A stretch of DNA of 64,000 bases, taken from the NCBI GenBank assembly GCA_934454845.1, contig CAKSGV010000006.1, positions 1 through 64,000 of the forward strand. The letters are read 5' to 3'. The position numbers were made by a program, and so were the translations under genes. Below the pieces are notes generated by a model. The model saw only the letters and a list, made by a program, of their open reading frames with translations, did no database searches and had not been told where the DNA came from. Below, one piece after another: positions 62,249-64,000 of the stretch (its first letter is position 1; the number at the start of each line of letters is the position of its first letter). This DNA comes from an uncultured Eubacteriales bacterium (GTDB taxonomy: Bacteria; Bacillota; Clostridia; Oscillospirales; Acutalibacteraceae).

Positions 62249-63339
62249 CAGAATTTTCCCTCCCTGACCTTTATTATAACAGGCTCTCCGCCCGACGGTG
62301 CATAAATATTTTCAGCCTCCGGCTCCATAACCCTTATCGCCGCCTCTTCGCTTGCGACAAATACCTTATCTCCTTTTTCGGCTGTAACCATTGATCTCAA
62401 TTTAAGCCTGTCGTTTAGAGCCATTATTCCGCCCGAAAAGCCCAAAATAATTGAAAAAGGCCCGGTGATAAGAAGACTCGGAAACATTTTTCTTAAATAA
62501 AGATAGATTTCTTTTTTCTCATTATCCATTTTCTCAATAGTGCTCCAAAACGGAGCCGCAATAACAGCGGCGGTTTCTTTTAAAGTAAGTCCTTTTTTTC
62601 TTAAAAGGTAGTCGGCTATATAGGCAATTACTTCGGTATCGGTCTGAAGAGTGCATTTATAGCCGAACATTTCTATAAACCTGCGGTTGGCGTCATAAGA
62701 AGAAATTTCGCCGTTATGTACCACAGAATAATCAAGAAGTGAAAATGGGTGAGCTCCTCCCCACCAGCCGGGAGTGTTTGTGGGATATCTTCCGTGAGCT
62801 GTCCAGGAATAGCCCTCGTATTCGTCAAGCCTGTAAAATCTTCCGACATCTTCCGGAAATCCCACTGCCTTGAAAGCTCCCATATTTTTACCGCTGGAGA
62901 AAACATAAGCTCCGTTATATTTTATGTTAATATCCATAACTGTTCTTGCAACATATTCTTTTTCATCAAGCTGTAATCTTGATAAAATACTTGACAAAGG
63001 AGCGACGAAATATCGCCAAATAAGCGGAACGTCGGTTATTTCGGGAATTTTCTTTATCGGAATATTTTCCGCTTTCACTATTTCAAATCTATCCTTTAAA
63101 AGCCTTTCGCAGTTTACCCTGTCCTCATTATCATTATAAAAAATATGCAGGGCATAAAGCTCTTTATATTCGGGATAAATTCCATAAGCGGCAAAACCGC
63201 CGCCGAGTCCGTTCGACCTATCGTGCATAGGGATCATACTTTTAATTATAGTTTCTCCGCTGAATCTTTCTCCCTCTTTAGAAATAACAGCGGAAATAGC
63301 GCACCCTGAAGGAATACGGACTTCTCCCTCCAATTTCAT
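62248..63339 (-). CDS. Split glutamate synthase, class II glutamine amidotransferase subunit
   Basis: 363 residues of Ntn-hydrolase fold: a short leader ending before C13 (PSGCAIS), the expected catalytic cysteine after processing, and the HGRYPTNTPGWWGGAHPF and NGEISSYDANRRF segments of the glutaminase pocket. Releases ammonia from glutamine for the barrel subunit. First gene of the operon, behind an attenuator-like leader (63368-63416) and a consensus promoter. Confidence 0.92.
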   Translation of the reverse strand: MKLEGEVRIPSGCAISAVISKEGERFSGETIIKSMIPMHDRSNGLGGGFAAYGIYPEYKELYALHIFYNDNEDRVNCERLLKDRFEIVKAENIPIKKIPEITDVPLIWRYFVAPLSSILSRLQLDEKEYVARTVMDINIKYNGAYVFSSGKNMGAFKAVGFPEDVGRFYRLDEYEGYSWTAHGRYPTNTPGWWGGAHPFSLLDYSVVHNGEISSYDANRRFIEMFGYKCTLQTDTEVIAYIADYLLRKKGLTLKETAAVIAAPFWSTIEKMDNEKKEIYLYLRKMFPSLLITGPFSIILGFSGGIMALNDRLKLRSMVTAEKGDKVFVASEEAAIRVMEPEAENIYAPSGGEPVIIKVREGKF

Positions 63340-63367
63340 AAGGCAAAACTCCTCTCAAAATAAAAAA

Positions 63368-63416
63368 GCGCTCATATTAATAAGGGTGAACCTTATAATA
63401 TGAACGCCTTTGTTCA
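63368..63416 (-). promoter_or_regulatory. Leader attenuator of the glutamate synthase operon (terminator with overlapping A1/G4 hairpin)
   Basis: In minus-strand RNA, TGAAC-AAAGGC-GTTCA (63416-63401) forms a 5-bp hairpin with hexaloop AAAGGC. Its 3' arm is shared with a long intrinsic terminator stem: GCG, TCATATTA and TAAGG pair in order (63368-63385 with 63391-63407), followed by six T. The two folds exclude each other. The loop fits the A1/G4 rule of ANTAR-protein targets. Confidence 0.6.
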
Positions 63417-63433
63417 ACATTTGATTTTTCCAC

Positions 63434-63462
63434 ATTATAGCACCGAAAAATCTTTTTGTCAA
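63434..63462 (-). promoter_or_regulatory. Promoter of the glutamate synthase operon
   Basis: TTGACA (63457-63462), 17 bases, TATAAT (63434-63439) on the minus strand, a perfect consensus. Confidence 0.92.
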
Positions 63463-63559
63463 TAAAAGTTAAAAAATTTATCGGATTTTGTCGTATTGCT
63501 TTATTTTTTTAAGAAAAAATATCAGAAAAGATAAAAAAATTAATTTTTTTTAAAAACCA

Positions 63560-63588
63560 TTGACAAGTGATTTGCAAAGCGTTATAAT
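63560..63588 (+). promoter_or_regulatory. glnN promoter
   Basis: TTGACA (63560-63565), 17 bases, TATAAT (63583-63588), a perfect consensus. The start point near 63595 gives a leader of about 150 bases. Confidence 0.92.
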
Positions 63589-63599
63589 ATCACGCATAG

Positions 63600-63721
63600 A
63601 AGACAAAGGCGTCTTAAGAGGAAAAATCTCTTAACGGCGTCTTTTATTTATTTTATATGTAATTTTGGGGCAACGGCGTCTCCTTTCCAATCAAAAAGGA
63701 AAGGAATCGCCGCCCTTTTTT
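63600..63721 (+). promoter_or_regulatory. glnN leader: two A1/G4 hairpins and a terminator, candidate ANTAR antitermination element
   Basis: Hairpin 1: AAGAC-AAAGGC-GTCTT (63600-63615). Hairpin 2: GGGGC-AACGGC-GTCTC (63667-63682, with two G-U pairs). Both hexaloops have A at position 1 and G at position 4. The 3' arm of hairpin 2 is also the 5' arm of a terminator, CGGCG...TCCTTTCC / GGAAAGGA...CGCCG (63674-63712), followed by a T run (63716-63721). Between them a TTAAGAG / CTCTTAA stem (63614-63634) competes with hairpin 1. The layout matches EutV-type antitermination: protein-bound hairpins allow read-through into glnN. Confidence 0.6.
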
Positions 63722-63743
63722 ATTTATAAAGGAGTTGTCAGTT

Positions 63744-64000
63744 ATGAAAACAGTACCGGAATACTTTGGAAGTCTTGTATTTGACGATCGTGTGATGAAA
63801 TCCAAATTACCCAAGGATATTTACGATTCGCTCAAAAAAACTATAGATGAGGGCGCAAGCCTTAAAAATGATGTAGCAAACGCAGTTGCGGAAGCTATGA
63901 AGGACTGGGCGGTCGAACACGGAGCCACACATTTCACGCATTGGTTTCAGCCGCTTACCGGAATTACCGCCGAAAAACACGACAGCTTTATAACCCCCTC
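63744..64000 (+). CDS. glnN: Type III glutamine synthetase, 5' end only
   Basis: 85 codons are present before the window edge. The start MKTVPEYFGSLVFDDRVMKSKLPKD and ATHFTHWFQPLTGITAEKHDSF are characteristic of the type III (GlnN, about 700-residue, hexamer-dodecamer) family and not of types I or II. It makes glutamine from glutamate and ammonia. GGAG lies 9 bases before the ATG, just beyond the leader terminator. It is divergent from glutamate synthase, so the GS-GOGAT pair shares one regulatory region. Confidence 0.95.
   Translation, partial: MKTVPEYFGSLVFDDRVMKSKLPKDIYDSLKKTIDEGASLKNDVANAVAEAMKDWAVEHGATHFTHWFQPLTGITAEKHDSFITP

Noticed and set aside
63368..63721. Glutamine riboswitch (glnA RNA motif) in the gln/glt leaders
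   Set aside because: The conserved cores of that riboswitch were not found; the leaders are better explained by small hairpins plus terminators.

Overview
The window reads as a chromosome segment from an AT-rich, spore-forming, anaerobic Clostridia (Bacillota), most like the Oscillospiraceae/Ruminococcaceae. The reasons are spo0A, a yabP-yabQ-divIC-yabR cluster, a spoVM gene of 27 codons, an oxygen-sensitive class III ribonucleotide reductase (nrdD-nrdG), HemZ, a type III glutamine synthetase (glnN), and a three-gene split glutamate synthase. Most genes lie on the minus strand and most promoters are close to TTGACA-17-TATAAT.

Positions 1-2000 are accessory DNA: a TetR regulator cut by the window edge and a ParB-like gene of the kind carried on integrative elements, which stops beside a tRNA-Thr gene. 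Positions 2027-31700 are mostly core genome: dCMP deaminase and an MFS carrier; rpmB; der-plsY-gpsA; rpmF-DUF177; a cytidylate-kinase-like gene; spo0A; mscL (plus strand); the str operon rpsL-rpsG-fusA-tuf; groES-groEL; a lipid-kinase/methyltransferase pair; hup and the yab sporulation/division cluster; and a tightly overlapped operon recJ-rel-dtd-MBL-hemZ-uridine kinase-zinc ribbon-nucleosidase-MATE flippase.

Positions 31800-39200 hold cell-envelope genes (tandem glycosyltransferase, polysaccharide ABC exporter, YdcF, two membrane proteins) and an OGG1-like glycosylase. Two small minus-strand genes follow, one of them spoVM. Next to a tRNA-Leu gene sits a barnase/barstar toxin-immunity pair whose toxin carries an N-terminal phage MuF-like domain. 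Positions 41000-54980 hold a putative surface-protein pair with a MerR regulator, dut, the NrdR-controlled nrdDG operon, a DUF2156-GNAT fusion, a hemolysin-III-like protein and a TetR-controlled MMPL export operon. Positions 55000-57640 show local gene decay and a partial duplication of an esterase gene. Positions 57600-64000 contain an ABC exporter with a phosphopantetheinyl transferase, then nitrogen assimilation: the split glutamate synthase operon divergent from glnN.

The observations I rate highest are: (1) the divergent glutamate synthase and glnN leaders both contain intrinsic terminators overlapped by small hairpins with A1/G4 hexaloops, as expected for ANTAR-protein antitermination; (2) the MuF-barnase fusion with its barstar, in which the usual barnase Lys27 position is changed; (3) spoVM and a companion small gene in an apparently empty stretch; (4) a CtsR-like operator, and no CIRCE, at groES; (5) a homopolymer frameshift at the start of the ParB-like gene. 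No complete insertion sequence, integrase, CRISPR array or rRNA gene was seen. All homology statements come from reading motifs, not from searches.
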